This document shows positions 26,605-35,308 of a DNA stretch of 64,000 nucleotides, piece by piece. Source of the stretch: Verrucomicrobiales bacterium (GTDB taxonomy: Bacteria; Verrucomicrobiota; Verrucomicrobiia; Verrucomicrobiales; DEV007); the NCBI GenBank assembly GCA_016795505.1, contig JAEUHH010000065.1, positions 1-64,000 of the forward strand. Direction: 5' to 3'. The position numbers and the translations under genes are program-made. Numbering within the stretch: position 1 is the stretch's first letter; each line of letters begins with the position of its first letter. A model generated the notes under the pieces. It saw nothing but the letters and a program-made list of their open reading frames with translations, was not told the DNA's origin and made no database searches.

Positions 26605-28269
26605 TCAATGGTTCCAGGAAAACTCGGTGCTGTTGAGCAGCGACCAGTAGAGGTCCTCCAGCACCCGTTGGCGCGCCTCAGGGCGGGCGGCTTCGGTCAG
26701 GCGGCCGGCGAAGTGCGAGCGCTCAGTCTCGGTCGGGCGACGGGTGAAGAGGCAGAGGTAGGCGACCTCGACCGCCGCGGCGGGATCGGGAGCCAGCGCG
26801 CGGATGCGGGAGACGGCGCCGAAGAGGGGATTCTTGTCGGCCCGCTCGCGCACCAGCTTGCCATTCATCATCAGCAACCGCTGCGGGATGGTGCCGCCGG
26901 GATCCTCGAACTCCGACTCGCCGGGATCGCCGTAGCGTTTCACAAAATCAGTGGTTTGGCCGAACCGGGCGAGCTGGATGAGAAAGGGCGACTGGCGGTC
27001 GATGGTGGAAAGCTGGGTGGCTTGGATCACGCCGCCGGCGACCTGCTCCGGGCGCAGGCGGGTCAGGGGGAATGCCGCCCAGGCCTTTTCCTGCTCCGCG
27101 GTGGCCGGCTGGGCCGGATCGGGAGAGCGGCTGTCGCGGCGAAAGGCCCGGGTGCCGGCGATGGTGGCGATGAGCCGGTGCAGATCGTGACCCTGCTGCG
27201 CAAAATCGCGCGCCAGCACCTCCAGAGCCGGGGGCACGTCGGCGGCATCGAGCGGGATGTCGTCGATCGGCTCGACCAGCGGCCTACCGAACAGGATGGC
27301 CCACATCCGGTTGGCCGTGGCGCGGGCAAAGGGCAGGTTTTCCGGATGCGTCGCCCAGACGGCGAGTTGTTCGCGGGGACGACCCTGGTCCGGCAGCAGA
27401 TGAGGCAGGAAAGGTACCGCGGGCAGCACGGTGCGCTCCTCCGCGTCGCCGCGGAAGCGGACCTCGTGGGGTTTGTGGCGATCGTCGCGGACGCCGGTCA
27501 TCTTCATTTCGGCACCGGCGTAAAAGGCGGCGAGTTGGTGGAAGTCCTGTTGTTTCCAGCGATCGCCGAACTTGTCATCGTGACACTGCACGCAGTCGAT
27601 GCGCACCCCGAGAAAGGCCCGAGTGGTGCGGATGGCGAGGCGGATCTGGTCGGGGCCTTCCTTCTGGTTGTTGTTGTCGATCGATGAGGTGATGAAATTC
27701 GCGGCCGGATTCGTGGTCCACAATCCCTCGGCTGTGATCATCTCCCGCACGATGGCATCGTATGGTCGCCGCTGTTGCAATTGCTCCGACAGCCAGCGCA
27801 CCAGAGCCAGCCGCCGATAGACGAGAAAGGGGCCGCCCTCCACGCCCACACTGGCGCGGGCGAGCCGCTCGGCCAGGTAGTCAGCGCTCCGCGGATCGGC
27901 CAGCAGCCGGTCGAGCCAGAAATCGAGCCGATCTTCTGCGGGCTGGCTTTCCAGCAGCCGGATCTCCTCCAGCGACGGGATGGCGCCGGTCAGGGCGAGT
28001 GAAAGCCGCCGCGCCACGATGAGATCGTCGACCGGAGGCAGTCCGTGGATGCCCCGGCTCGACCAGTCGGCCTCGAGCGCAGCATCGATCGCTGCCGATA
28101 CCTTGGTCAGATCCGTGTCGGTCGTCCGCAGAGGTGTCGCCGCCACCGCGGGCGGCGCGGGATCGCGCGGCTGCCAGAGCCAGAGAGCGGCAGCCACCGC
28201 CAGCAGGGCCAGGGCGGCGAGGGAAAGCCACGCGGTGGCCGGTCGGGGAGTCTGTGAAGCGGGCGACAT
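26605..28269 (-). CDS. DUF1549/DUF1553 protein
   Basis: 554 residues from the ATG at 28269. A membrane anchor at about 13-34 (TAWLSLAALALLAVAAALWL) precedes DUF1549 (about 55-240), with ARRLSLALTGAIPSLEEIR and a CVQCHDDKFGDRWKQQDFH motif that may bind haem c or metal, and DUF1553 (about 300-540), with NRMWAILFGRPLVEPIDD and LNSTEFSWNH at the end. Shorter than the usual 700-1000 residues because the N-terminal cytochrome-like domain is missing. Partner of the downstream DUF1501 gene. Possible role in polysaccharide degradation pathways is suggested for the family but unproven. Confidence 0.92.
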   Translation of the reverse strand: MSPASQTPRPATAWLSLAALALLAVAAALWLWQPRDPAPPAVAATPLRTTDTDLTKVSAAIDAALEADWSSRGIHGLPPVDDLIVARRLSLALTGAIPSLEEIRLLESQPAEDRLDFWLDRLLADPRSADYLAERLARASVGVEGGPFLVYRRLALVRWLSEQLQQRRPYDAIVREMITAEGLWTTNPAANFITSSIDNNNQKEGPDQIRLAIRTTRAFLGVRIDCVQCHDDKFGDRWKQQDFHQLAAFYAGAEMKMTGVRDDRHKPHEVRFRGDAEERTVLPAVPFLPHLLPDQGRPREQLAVWATHPENLPFARATANRMWAILFGRPLVEPIDDIPLDAADVPPALEVLARDFAQQGHDLHRLIATIAGTRAFRRDSRSPDPAQPATAEQEKAWAAFPLTRLRPEQVAGGVIQATQLSTIDRQSPFLIQLARFGQTTDFVKRYGDPGESEFEDPGGTIPQRLLMMNGKLVRERADKNPLFGAVSRIRALAPDPAAAVEVAYLCLFTRRPTETERSHFAGRLTEAARPEARQRVLEDLYWSLLNSTEFSWNH

Positions 28270-28308
28270 CGGTTCAGCCAATGACAGACGGCGCCATCCG
28301 CGGACCGG

Positions 28309-29403
28309 TTACATCGGATCGCCCGGAGCGGGAACAGGAGGCGGCGAGGCCTCCACCGCCGTCATCGTAGGCGGTTTGGGGATGAGAATGACGACTTTTC
28401 CAAGATGGGGATCGCGCCGCCGGGTCTGCGCGGCCTCGATGCGCAGGCGCTCGACCGGGATGCCGGCTTCTTCGATCAGTTTCGAGACCGACGCGGCCCG
28501 CGACTGCCCCAGCCAGGTGCCGAATTCATAACGCCCGGGCTCGTCCGGATAGCCGCGCACCACCACGGGCCCCGCGTCGGCCGGGAGCGCCCGGATGCGG
28601 TCGATCGCGGCGTCGATGGGGCGGAATTGATCGGAGCGGACCAAGTAGGTGTTTTGCTCAAAGCCGACCGGCGCCAGCGCCTCGAAGGCCCCGGCTTTGT
28701 CCGGTGCGGCAGCCGGCTCGACCACTGTCGGCGAGGGCGTCAGCGCCGGAGGCAGGACCGACGCGGCGGCGGTGGCGGTCATGACTCCGGCCGCCAGCGG
28801 TTGGGCGACGAGGGCCTGGGCGATAGGCGCAGCGATCAGCGGGGCTGGGGGAGGGCCCAGTTCCGCATCGGCCAGCAGCACCGGGGCGATGGGGAGCGGC
28901 TCGGGATTCAGCACCGGACGAGGACGATTGGGGTAGGCCAGCTTCAGCTCGTCCTCGGTCACGATGCAGATGCGGTTGACCGCCAGACGGCCGGCATGGC
29001 GCCCGTCGATGAGCTGCAGGCGGGCCGCAAAAGCTGCGTGCGTCACCTGCGAGTCCGTCAGCCCCGACACCGCGATGCTGCCCGGCGTGATCGTGAGACA
29101 GCCGTCCGTGGTGGACAGAGACAGCTCCAGGATCAGACCGGCCATTTCATCGATCGACGGCAGCTCGATCATGGCCCGGCCGGGATCGATCGTGAGCCGG
29201 TCGCAGACGCCGCGGCGACCCTGGGCGGCAAAAATCGCCATCAGCCAGCGGTGGGCGGTGCGCTTGTCGGGCATCGCTCCGGTCACCTCGATTTCATCCG
29301 CCCAGAACCGCACCTGGATCGGATCCGGCCCCGGTTCAGCCGCGCCCAGACCGGCCACCATCCCCGCGCCCAGGAGCAGGGCGGACAGTCGGCGGTAAAG
29401 CAT
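28309..29403 (-). CDS. Secreted OmpA-like C-terminal domain protein
   Basis: 364 residues from the ATG at 29403 (MLYRRLSALLLGAGMVAG, signal peptide). A central Ala/Pro-rich linker (about 165-245) leads to a C-terminal domain: DQFRPIDAAIDRIRALP, VVVRGYPDEPGRYEFGTWLG QSRAASVSKLIEEAG. This matches the OmpA-like peptidoglycan-binding fold, with NxxLSxxRAxxV represented by WLGQSRAASV. The N-terminal 160 residues are not recognised. Probably periplasmic and cell-wall bound. Confidence 0.7.
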   Translation of the reverse strand: MLYRRLSALLLGAGMVAGLGAAEPGPDPIQVRFWADEIEVTGAMPDKRTAHRWLMAIFAAQGRRGVCDRLTIDPGRAMIELPSIDEMAGLILELSLSTTDGCLTITPGSIAVSGLTDSQVTHAAFAARLQLIDGRHAGRLAVNRICIVTEDELKLAYPNRPRPVLNPEPLPIAPVLLADAELGPPPAPLIAAPIAQALVAQPLAAGVMTATAAASVLPPALTPSPTVVEPAAAPDKAGAFEALAPVGFEQNTYLVRSDQFRPIDAAIDRIRALPADAGPVVVRGYPDEPGRYEFGTWLGQSRAASVSKLIEEAGIPVERLRIEAAQTRRRDPHLGKVVILIPKPPTMTAVEASPPPVPAPGDPM

Positions 29404-29629
29404 TGATCCTGTGGGAAACACGGCGGAGATCGGAAGGCTGGAGGAAAGAGAGAAACGGTGTGACGGCGATGCTGACGGCGGGCCTCGGGAAAGTCAATAC
29501 TGGCGCTCCGGCACCAGTGAAAAATTGTTCAAGCCGAAGGGACAAATGATTCTGATAACTTGAATATTTTTTAAAAAATTGTAGCTTTTCTATCCCGTCA
29601 GCCCGAGATCGGCGGCGTGCCTTTCATCG

Positions 29630-30664
29630 ATGAGCCATCGTGTGCCACATCAGACTCGTAGAGCCATCGCCTGGGCCACTGTGGCAGCGATCTTTCTCGG
29701 ATTTTCTACCGAGAGCCGCGCCGATAACGGTCGCTTTTCCGTGATGGGCTGGGTGAAACAGAAGCTTTCGCCCGAGGAAGAAGCCCGCTCCGCCGCCCGC
29801 GCCAGCCGGTTGCGACCGATCCAGAGCGGCACCGCGCCCGCCCCGCCACCGGCGGACGCCTCCGGCTACCAGACCGTCGCCCTCATGGCTCCCGCCCAGA
29901 GTCAGATGGCCCCTCCGCCCCCCGCATCCATACCGGCGCCGGAGCTGAATCCCTACCTGTCCACCAGTCCGGCCATGGCCGCACCGCCCGTCGTGCCGAG
30001 TCGGCCCATTTCCCGCGACCAGGCCGTCGCGGCCGATGGCGTGCCGCCCTTTTCCCAACCGATGCCACCCGCGCCGCCGCCGCGCCCCGCCGCCGAGCCC
30101 ACCATCGGCCGCTCGGCACCGCCGCCCCCGCCGGAGCCGGCCCGGGCCGAGTCGCGCCCACCGTCCGGTTTCACCGGGCAGCGAACCGTCGAGGAGTTGC
30201 GCCGCCGCGCCGAGTATCTCTCCCGCCAGGGCCTGACCTACAAATTCGGCGGCGATCATCCCAGCGAGGGAGGCATGGACTGCTCCGGCACCATGCAGTT
30301 CCTGCTCCAATCGATGGGCTATCCCGACATTCCCCGCACCTCCTACGATCAATTCGCCTGGCTCGGCGAGCAGGGCACCCTGAAGAAGATCGGCGTTTTC
30401 CATAGCGCCGAGCGCGCCGTGAACAACCTGCGCCCCGGAGATCTCGTCTTTTGGGGCGGCACCTACAACAGCGGGCACAAAGTCTCCCACGTCATGGTCT
30501 ATCTGGGCAAAAGCCGCGGCGGCACCCACTACCTGTTCGGAGCCCGCGGCAAAAAAGTGAAGGGCCTCAACGGCGCCGGCGTCGACATCTTCGAGTATCA
30601 CCCCGGCAAGGACACCGACCGCCTCGTCGGCTACGGCCGCCTGCCCGGCATCAAGGGCACTTGA
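29630..30664 (+). CDS. NlpC/P60 family peptidoglycan hydrolase with Pro-rich linker
   Basis: 345 residues. Signal peptide (1-31, ending TESRA), a Pro/Ala-rich linker (about 68-180), then the NlpC/P60 domain. The catalytic Cys218 lies in GGMDCSGTMQFLL and His287 in GHKVSHVMVYLG; the third residue is in the following strand. Such enzymes cleave D-Glu-gamma-meso-DAP peptide bonds in the cell wall. The 226-bp upstream gap is strongly AT-rich at 29541-29590 and likely holds the promoter. Confidence 0.9.
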   Translation: MSHRVPHQTRRAIAWATVAAIFLGFSTESRADNGRFSVMGWVKQKLSPEEEARSAARASRLRPIQSGTAPAPPPADASGYQTVALMAPAQSQMAPPPPASIPAPELNPYLSTSPAMAAPPVVPSRPISRDQAVAADGVPPFSQPMPPAPPPRPAAEPTIGRSAPPPPPEPARAESRPPSGFTGQRTVEELRRRAEYLSRQGLTYKFGGDHPSEGGMDCSGTMQFLLQSMGYPDIPRTSYDQFAWLGEQGTLKKIGVFHSAERAVNNLRPGDLVFWGGTYNSGHKVSHVMVYLGKSRGGTHYLFGARGKKVKGLNGAGVDIFEYHPGKDTDRLVGYGRLPGIKGT

Positions 30665-30784
30665 GTGGCGGGTGGCTCGTGCCACCGTCGTTTCCGATAC
30701 CGGAAAGCCATTCGCCCAGGGCGCCCGACCCGTGGCTGAATCGTGAGCCCGGCCCCGTTGATCGGCCCGCAGATGGAATCCGAG

Positions 30785-31375
30785 GGCCAAAGGCCCGGCC
30801 GCACCATAGCCTGAGGCAACGCCTCAGGGATCGGCCCGGCAAACTCAGATCCATGCGCGCAGACGCATGGATCGGTCGTTGGAACGACAATTCCATGCGC
30901 GCAGACGCATGTATCGGTCAAACAATCGACAATTCCATGCGCTCAGACGCATGTATTGGCCAAACAATCGACAATTCCATGCGCGCAGACGCATGTATTG
31001 GTCAAACAATCGACAATTCCATGCGCGCAGACGCATGTATTGGCCAAACAATCGACAATTCCATGCGCGCAGACGCATGTATCGGCCAAACAATTGACTA
31101 TTCCATGCGCGCAGACGCATGTATTGGCCAAACAATCGGCCGTTCCAGGCGCGCAGACGCATCCATTTCCCGCGATTTCACGCGCTGAACATTCGCGAAC
31201 CAGCGGCCTCGGCCCCTACCGATCGCCCCGGCAGAGGGAAATCCCAGAGCCAAAGGCCCGGCCGCACCGTAGCCTGAGACAACGCCCCAGAGATCGCCCT
31301 AGCCGAGGAAAACCCAGGGCCAAAGGCCCGGCCGCACCGTAGCCTGGGGCAACGCCCCAGGAATCGGCCCGGGGC
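30785..31375. repeat. Three copies of a ~57-bp hairpin repeat (GGCCAAAGGCCCGGCCGCACC)
   Basis: Units beginning GGCCAAAGGCCCGGCC appear at about 30785, 31249 and 31319. Each contains CGCACCRTAGCCTGRGGCAAC (R = A or G; the middle copy reads GAGAC in place of GRGGC) and a palindrome such as CTGAGGCAACGCCTCAG or CTGGGGCAACGCCCCAG. The palindrome arms change together in the first and third copies. Non-coding; typical of interspersed hairpin repeats in this type of genome. Confidence 0.65.
30848..31166. repeat. 42-bp tandem repeat array, about 7.5 units
   Basis: Units start at 30852, 30894, 30936, 30978, 31020, 31062, 31104 and 31146, exactly 42 bp apart. Each carries the hairpin CATGCG-CGCAGA-CGCATG followed by TATTGGCCAAACAATCGACA. 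The first unit has perfect 10-bp arms GATCCATGCG/CGCATGGATC. There are no spacers, so it is not a CRISPR array. Because 42 is divisible by 3 the array is open in several frames (for example MRADACIGQTIDNS repeated), but the absence of a credible start region and the hairpin suggest a DNA- or RNA-level structure. Confidence 0.85.
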
Positions 31376-31560
31376 CAGGGCCCCGTTGGCTGAAAGCCAA
31401 CATCACCCGCCGACCCCCGCCCACGATGAAGTGCCGCGGCATCACATACCGCCGCTGGCGAATGTCCACCACCATCCCCCCGGGCCGTCCGCGTCCGCGT
31501 CCCCGTCGGCCCCCGGCTCGCCCTGGCGCGGGGGCGGAACCTGATCCGACCGGGTATGTC

Positions 31561-31628
31561 TTCCGATCGTACCGGGTTGGATCGGAGAAGCGACCGGGTT
31601 GGATCGGAGAGACAACCCGGTTCGATCG
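31561..31628 (+). repeat. Tandem 46-bp palindromic elements, copy D (intergenic)
   Basis: A full element (31561-31606) runs into a second half-site up to about 31628. The cores are ACCGGGT, ACCGGGT and ACCCGGT, so the last can pair with the earlier ones. The family frame reads FRSYRVGSEKRPGWIGETT without a stop. A G/C change to the core (CCGG in place of CAGG) is present in all three halves, which suggests internal duplication. Confidence 0.85.
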
Positions 31629-32130
31629 CGAGCGGGTGTGTCGAAAAAGAAGGCCAAAAGAGGGAGCCGGAGGCTTCCCGGAAATCAGCCGGTGGCGATA
31701 GCCACCGGATACCGGCCACCCTGACGAGAACGCCCCGGCAGGGGCGGCGGAACGGCATCGGGGGCGGCCGATCACGGCCCGGCGGCCTCTTGTTGGCGCC
31801 CCATCCGGGGCGCTCGTGGTTTTTGGGACGGATACCGGTGGCTGTCGCCACCGGCTCATATCCGTCGAGCCTCCGGCTCGAAAGCCGGGAAAGTGGAACT
31901 CAACGGCCTGCCCGCCCGACGGTCGCGCTCGATCGCGTGACTATTTCGATCAGACCCGGTTCGATCGCGAGCGGCTGCGTCGAGAAAGAAGGCCAAAAGA
32001 GGGAGCCGGAGGCTTCCCGGAAATCAGCCGGTGGCGACAGCCACCGGATACCGGCCCGCCCTGACGAGACCGCCCCGGCAGGGGCGGCGGAACGGCATCG
32101 GGGGCGGCCGCTCACGGCCCGGCGGCTCTT
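31616..32130. repeat. Long direct repeat (31616-31791 and 31955-32130)
   Basis: Two segments of about 176 bp are nearly identical and start at a half-site of the 46-bp family (CCCGGTTCGATCGCGAGCGG). Inside are hairpins CCGGTGGC-GAYA-GCCACCGG and CGCCCC-GGCA-GGGGCG. A third CCGGTGGC/GCCACCGG hairpin with the loop TGTC lies between them near 31836-31855. The whole interval 30665-32389 appears non-coding, with repeats filling most of it. Confidence 0.75.
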
Positions 32131-32389
32131 GAAATGGCGGCATGCGCCCCTCTCCGCCGCCGCATGCCGCGTCCGCCTCGCTCGCTCAGGAGCGGGTTCC
32201 CGTCGTCCTGAGGCCGTGATATCCGAAAGGGAATGGTGGAACGAAGTCAGCCGTTCCGCCTGACCCGATAGATGCACTCCCACTGGGGAAATCCTTGTCA
32301 GGACGGGGATTCATGGGCATTCTGCCCTTGGATCGTCAGGTGGATATCACTGGGGGCGGTCATACGAAAAGCACTGTTCGCTCTAGAAA

Positions 32390-32818
32390 ATGAGTCGCGT
32401 AAAATCAGCGATTTGGTTGAGGGTTATCGTAGCACTCGGATTAGCACCTATCCTCTTAACCTCCCTCGTTCATGGTCCGGGGCGTGGGATTGAGCCTGAG
32501 GATGATCTTGTTTGGATCCTTAAGTTGGCCTCATTTACCACGATTCTGCTTGGCTCCCTGGTGGTGGAACGCTTTGTGATTACCGGGATATTCTTGTTAG
32601 GTCTGGGCCTCCTGGAAAGAGGGTTGTTTGAACTGAGAAGCTCCTGGATTCGATTGTGGTGGGACAGCGGAATAGACGTCGAATGGATTCCTCTACTGGT
32701 CGTGCTAGGCCACTACGCGATTACATTTGTCCTTCCGATGTTGCTGCTGATCGAGAGCGTTAAGTCGCGACCTTCAGGCATACGCAAGGCTGACGCTCAA
32801 AATGGGAGCGAACAATAA
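32390..32818 (+). CDS. Small membrane protein of unknown function
   Basis: 142 residues. Four hydrophobic segments (about 7-25, 41-58, 62-77, 100-122, for example LLVVLGHYAITFVLPMLLLI). Codon use is noticeably less GC-rich than in the neighbours, which may point to recent acquisition at the edge of the repeat region. No family recognised. No clear ribosome-binding site. Confidence 0.55.
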   Translation: MSRVKSAIWLRVIVALGLAPILLTSLVHGPGRGIEPEDDLVWILKLASFTTILLGSLVVERFVITGIFLLGLGLLERGLFELRSSWIRLWWDSGIDVEWIPLLVVLGHYAITFVLPMLLLIESVKSRPSGIRKADAQNGSEQ

Positions 32819-32988
32819 ACGGTGTAGCCAAGGCGAGGAACGATCCCTTGGACGGAACCTCCTGGTTGAACAAGCCCGGTCGAGCGGCCGCCGGCGCCGG
32901 ATGGGGCTAACGGTGCGATTGGGCGGCGGCGGGCTGGGCTGCAATCTTGGGCTTGCCGAAACGGGCATTTGTCCGCTTTACTGCGGCC

Positions 32989-33894
32989 GTGAAAGCCAGC
33001 CAAGCCACCATCGAAGCCGCCCGCCAGGTCTCCAGACCCTACCGGGTGGATAATGGGAAGAAATTCCATCTCAAAGACTGGGACCCCGCTGATACGGGGG
33101 ACTTCGACGAGGAGGACAAGGCGCGGGCGAAGACGCAACTGGCCGAGGGCATCGAGGCGCTGTCGGGGCTGCAGGACCGGCTCTATGCGCAGGATCGCTG
33201 GTCGGTGCTGTTGATTTTCCAAGCGATGGACGCGGCGGGAAAGGATGGGGCGATCAAACACGTGATGTCGGGGGTGAATCCGCAGGGGTGTCAGGTGTCG
33301 TCGTTCAAGGCGCCGTCGGATGAGGAACTGGATCATGACTTCCTCTGGCGCTGTGTGAAGCAACTGCCGGAGCGGGGGCGGATCGGGATCTTCAACCGCA
33401 GCTACTATGAGGAAACGCTGGTGGTCCGGGTGCACCCGGAATTCCTGGAGGGGCAGAAGCTCCCGGCGGGCCGGGTGACGAAGCACATCTGGGAGGAGCG
33501 GCACGAGGCGATCCGCGACTTCGAGCGGCATCTGTATCGAAGCGGGACCATCGTGCGGAAATTTTTCCTCCATGTGTCGAAGGGGGAGCAAAAGCGGCGC
33601 TTCCTCGACCGCATCGATGATCCGGAGAAGAACTGGAAATTCTCCGCCAACGATGTGAAGGAGCGCGGTCACTGGGACGACTACATGAAGGCCTACGAGG
33701 AAACGATCCGGGCGACCTCGACGCCGGAATCGCCCTGGTATGTGGTGCCGGCGGATCACAAATGGTTCACCCGCGTGGTGGTGGCGGGCGCGATCATCGA
33801 TGCCCTCTCGTCGTTGGATCTCCACTACCCCCAACTGTCGGACTCCCAACAGGCGGCGCTCACGGAGTCGCGTCGGGCGTTGATGGCGGAGTGA
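32989..33894 (+). CDS. ppk2: PPK2-family polyphosphate:nucleotide phosphotransferase
   Basis: About 301 residues from a GTG at 32989; a TTG at 32947 gives 14 more residues, and the choice is uncertain. YRVDNGKKFHLKDWDP aligns with the N-terminus of class III PPK2. The Walker A-like motif is LIFQAMDAAGKDGAIKH, the lid/Walker B segment is GRIGIFNRSYYEETLVVRV, and WKFSANDVKERGHWDDYMKA with WYVVPADHKWFTRVVV completes the family signature. It would use polyphosphate to phosphorylate AMP/ADP (or the reverse). Cytoplasmic. Confidence 0.92.
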   Translation: MKASQATIEAARQVSRPYRVDNGKKFHLKDWDPADTGDFDEEDKARAKTQLAEGIEALSGLQDRLYAQDRWSVLLIFQAMDAAGKDGAIKHVMSGVNPQGCQVSSFKAPSDEELDHDFLWRCVKQLPERGRIGIFNRSYYEETLVVRVHPEFLEGQKLPAGRVTKHIWEERHEAIRDFERHLYRSGTIVRKFFLHVSKGEQKRRFLDRIDDPEKNWKFSANDVKERGHWDDYMKAYEETIRATSTPESPWYVVPADHKWFTRVVVAGAIIDALSSLDLHYPQLSDSQQAALTESRRALMAE

Positions 33895-33952
33895 AGGTCC
33901 GCTGCCGGGTCTGAATGAGAAAGCCCGGATCTGTCGCAGAAAGCCCCTCGTC

Positions 33953-34690
33953 ATGGAACATCGAAACAGACTTCTCCGTTCGGCCCTGCTGTTGATCGCG
34001 CTCCTCGCGGTCATGGCGGCGTCTTTCCTGCCGTTCGAAGCCGGGACGGTGGGGAGGTCCGTGGCTGGTTTGCTGACGGTGGGTGTCTTTTCGTTCGCGG
34101 GTTACCTGATCGGTGCGAGGCGGCGCTGGCTGTGGGCTTATGTCATCGTGGCCGGGGCGACCTTGCTTTCGGGCGGGACTCTGGCGTCATTCGGCTCGCA
34201 TTCACCGGTTTGGCTGGCGGTCTGTCACGAGTCGCTGGGGGTGGTGCTGCAGGGCTTGCTGATGTGGCTGGTGTTTCGCTTTTCCCTGTTTCACAGTCTG
34301 GCCAGCCGGCTGGACCGGGTGCTGGCGGGGATCTGTGGCTACCTGCTGCTGAGCCTGGTGTGGGCGGATGTGTACTCCCTGAGCGAGACGCTCTGGCCCG
34401 GCGGGGTGCGCCGCGCCGATGGCAGTGCTCTCGGGGCTGACCCGGGTGACACGCTGTATTTCAGCATCGTCACGCTGACGTCGACCGGGTATGGCGATCT
34501 GGTGCCCGTCAGTCGTCCGATGCGCTGGCTGGCGTCGATGCAGGCGATCGTGGGCACGCTGTATCTGGCGGTGTTCATCTCGGCGCTGATCAGCGGGGTG
34601 GGGCACACGCCCGCGCACGGGGCCGCGCAAGGTGAGCGCATCCCGGGGCGCGGTGGCGCAAAGGCGCACCCGGAGCGGCGGGGCAAGTGA
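33953..34690 (+). CDS. Two-pore-helix type potassium channel subunit
   Basis: 245 residues. Several hydrophobic segments, then a pore loop with the K+ selectivity filter TLTSTGYGDLVP (Thr176-Asp182) between the last two membrane helices (GICGYLLLSLVWADVYSL and MQAIVGTLYLAVFISALI). This is the ion-channel (Pfam Ion_trans_2) fold. The first four hydrophobic segments do not look like a voltage sensor (no Arg ladder). The C-terminal tail is basic and Gly-rich and short; no RCK/TrkA domain is attached. Confidence 0.9.
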   Translation: MEHRNRLLRSALLLIALLAVMAASFLPFEAGTVGRSVAGLLTVGVFSFAGYLIGARRRWLWAYVIVAGATLLSGGTLASFGSHSPVWLAVCHESLGVVLQGLLMWLVFRFSLFHSLASRLDRVLAGICGYLLLSLVWADVYSLSETLWPGGVRRADGSALGADPGDTLYFSIVTLTSTGYGDLVPVSRPMRWLASMQAIVGTLYLAVFISALISGVGHTPAHGAAQGERIPGRGGAKAHPERRGK

Positions 34691-34762
34691 GGGTATGGTC
34701 TGTGGCGTCACTGACGCTGCCCGCCTGTCCTTCGCTCCTGGAGTTCCTCAGATTTTTCCGCC

Positions 34763-35308
34763 ATGGGATTGCCCGACCGCCAGCCTGCCGAAGAGTTTGC
34801 CGACCAGATGGCCGCGCATCAGGGCCGGCTGGAGAGCTTCATCCGGGCGGTGACGGGCGATGCGGATGCGGCCCGCGACATCTTGCAGGACACGAATGTG
34901 GTGCTGCTCCGGAAATCGCGGGACTACCGGCCGGGGACAAATTTCGCGGCCTGGGCCTTCCGCGTGGCGCGGTTCGAGATCCTGTCGTGGCGGCGCCGGG
35001 CGGGGCGGAGTCGGCTGACATTCGATGACGAACTGGTCGAGCGCATGGCGGGATCTGCGCAAGGCCAGGACGAGTTGTATCTGCGCCGGGTGGAGGTGCT
35101 GCGCGACTGCCTGTCGCGGCTGCCCGAGCGCCAGCGCGAGGTGATCCGCCTGCGCTATCTGGAGGACTGGTCGGTGGCTGATCTGGCCCGGAAAACGGGG
35201 GAAAATGCCAACGCGATCTCCCAATTGCTCTTTCGTGCCCGGCAGAATCTGTTTCACGCGATGCAGGCCGCGCTGGAGGCCGAGGAAAAGCCATCGAAAA
35301 CCGCATGA
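34763..35308 (+). CDS. ECF-type sigma factor (PVC subgroup)
   Basis: 181 residues. Region 2: RLESFIRAVTGDADAARDIL followed by QDTNVVLLRKSRDYRPGTNF and AAWAFRVARFEILSW, typical of the ECF group found in Planctomycetes and Verrucomicrobia. Region 4: LPERQREVIRLRYLEDWSVA and DLARKTGENANAISQLLFRA RQNL. The stop overlaps the ATG of the next gene by 4 nt, so the two are translationally coupled. It likely directs RNA polymerase to a specific regulon in response to its membrane partner. Confidence 0.95.
   Translation: MGLPDRQPAEEFADQMAAHQGRLESFIRAVTGDADAARDILQDTNVVLLRKSRDYRPGTNFAAWAFRVARFEILSWRRRAGRSRLTFDDELVERMAGSAQGQDELYLRRVEVLRDCLSRLPERQREVIRLRYLEDWSVADLARKTGENANAISQLLFRARQNLFHAMQAALEAEEKPSKTA

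Noticed and set aside
30848-31166. CRISPR array
   Set aside because: Units are contiguous 42-bp repeats with no variable spacers and no cas genes nearby.
30853-31188. A repetitive 112-residue protein (MRADACIGQTIDNS repeats)
   Set aside because: The array is open in several frames on both strands, starts inside repeat DNA without a ribosome-binding site and contains a hairpin in each unit; coding is not supported.
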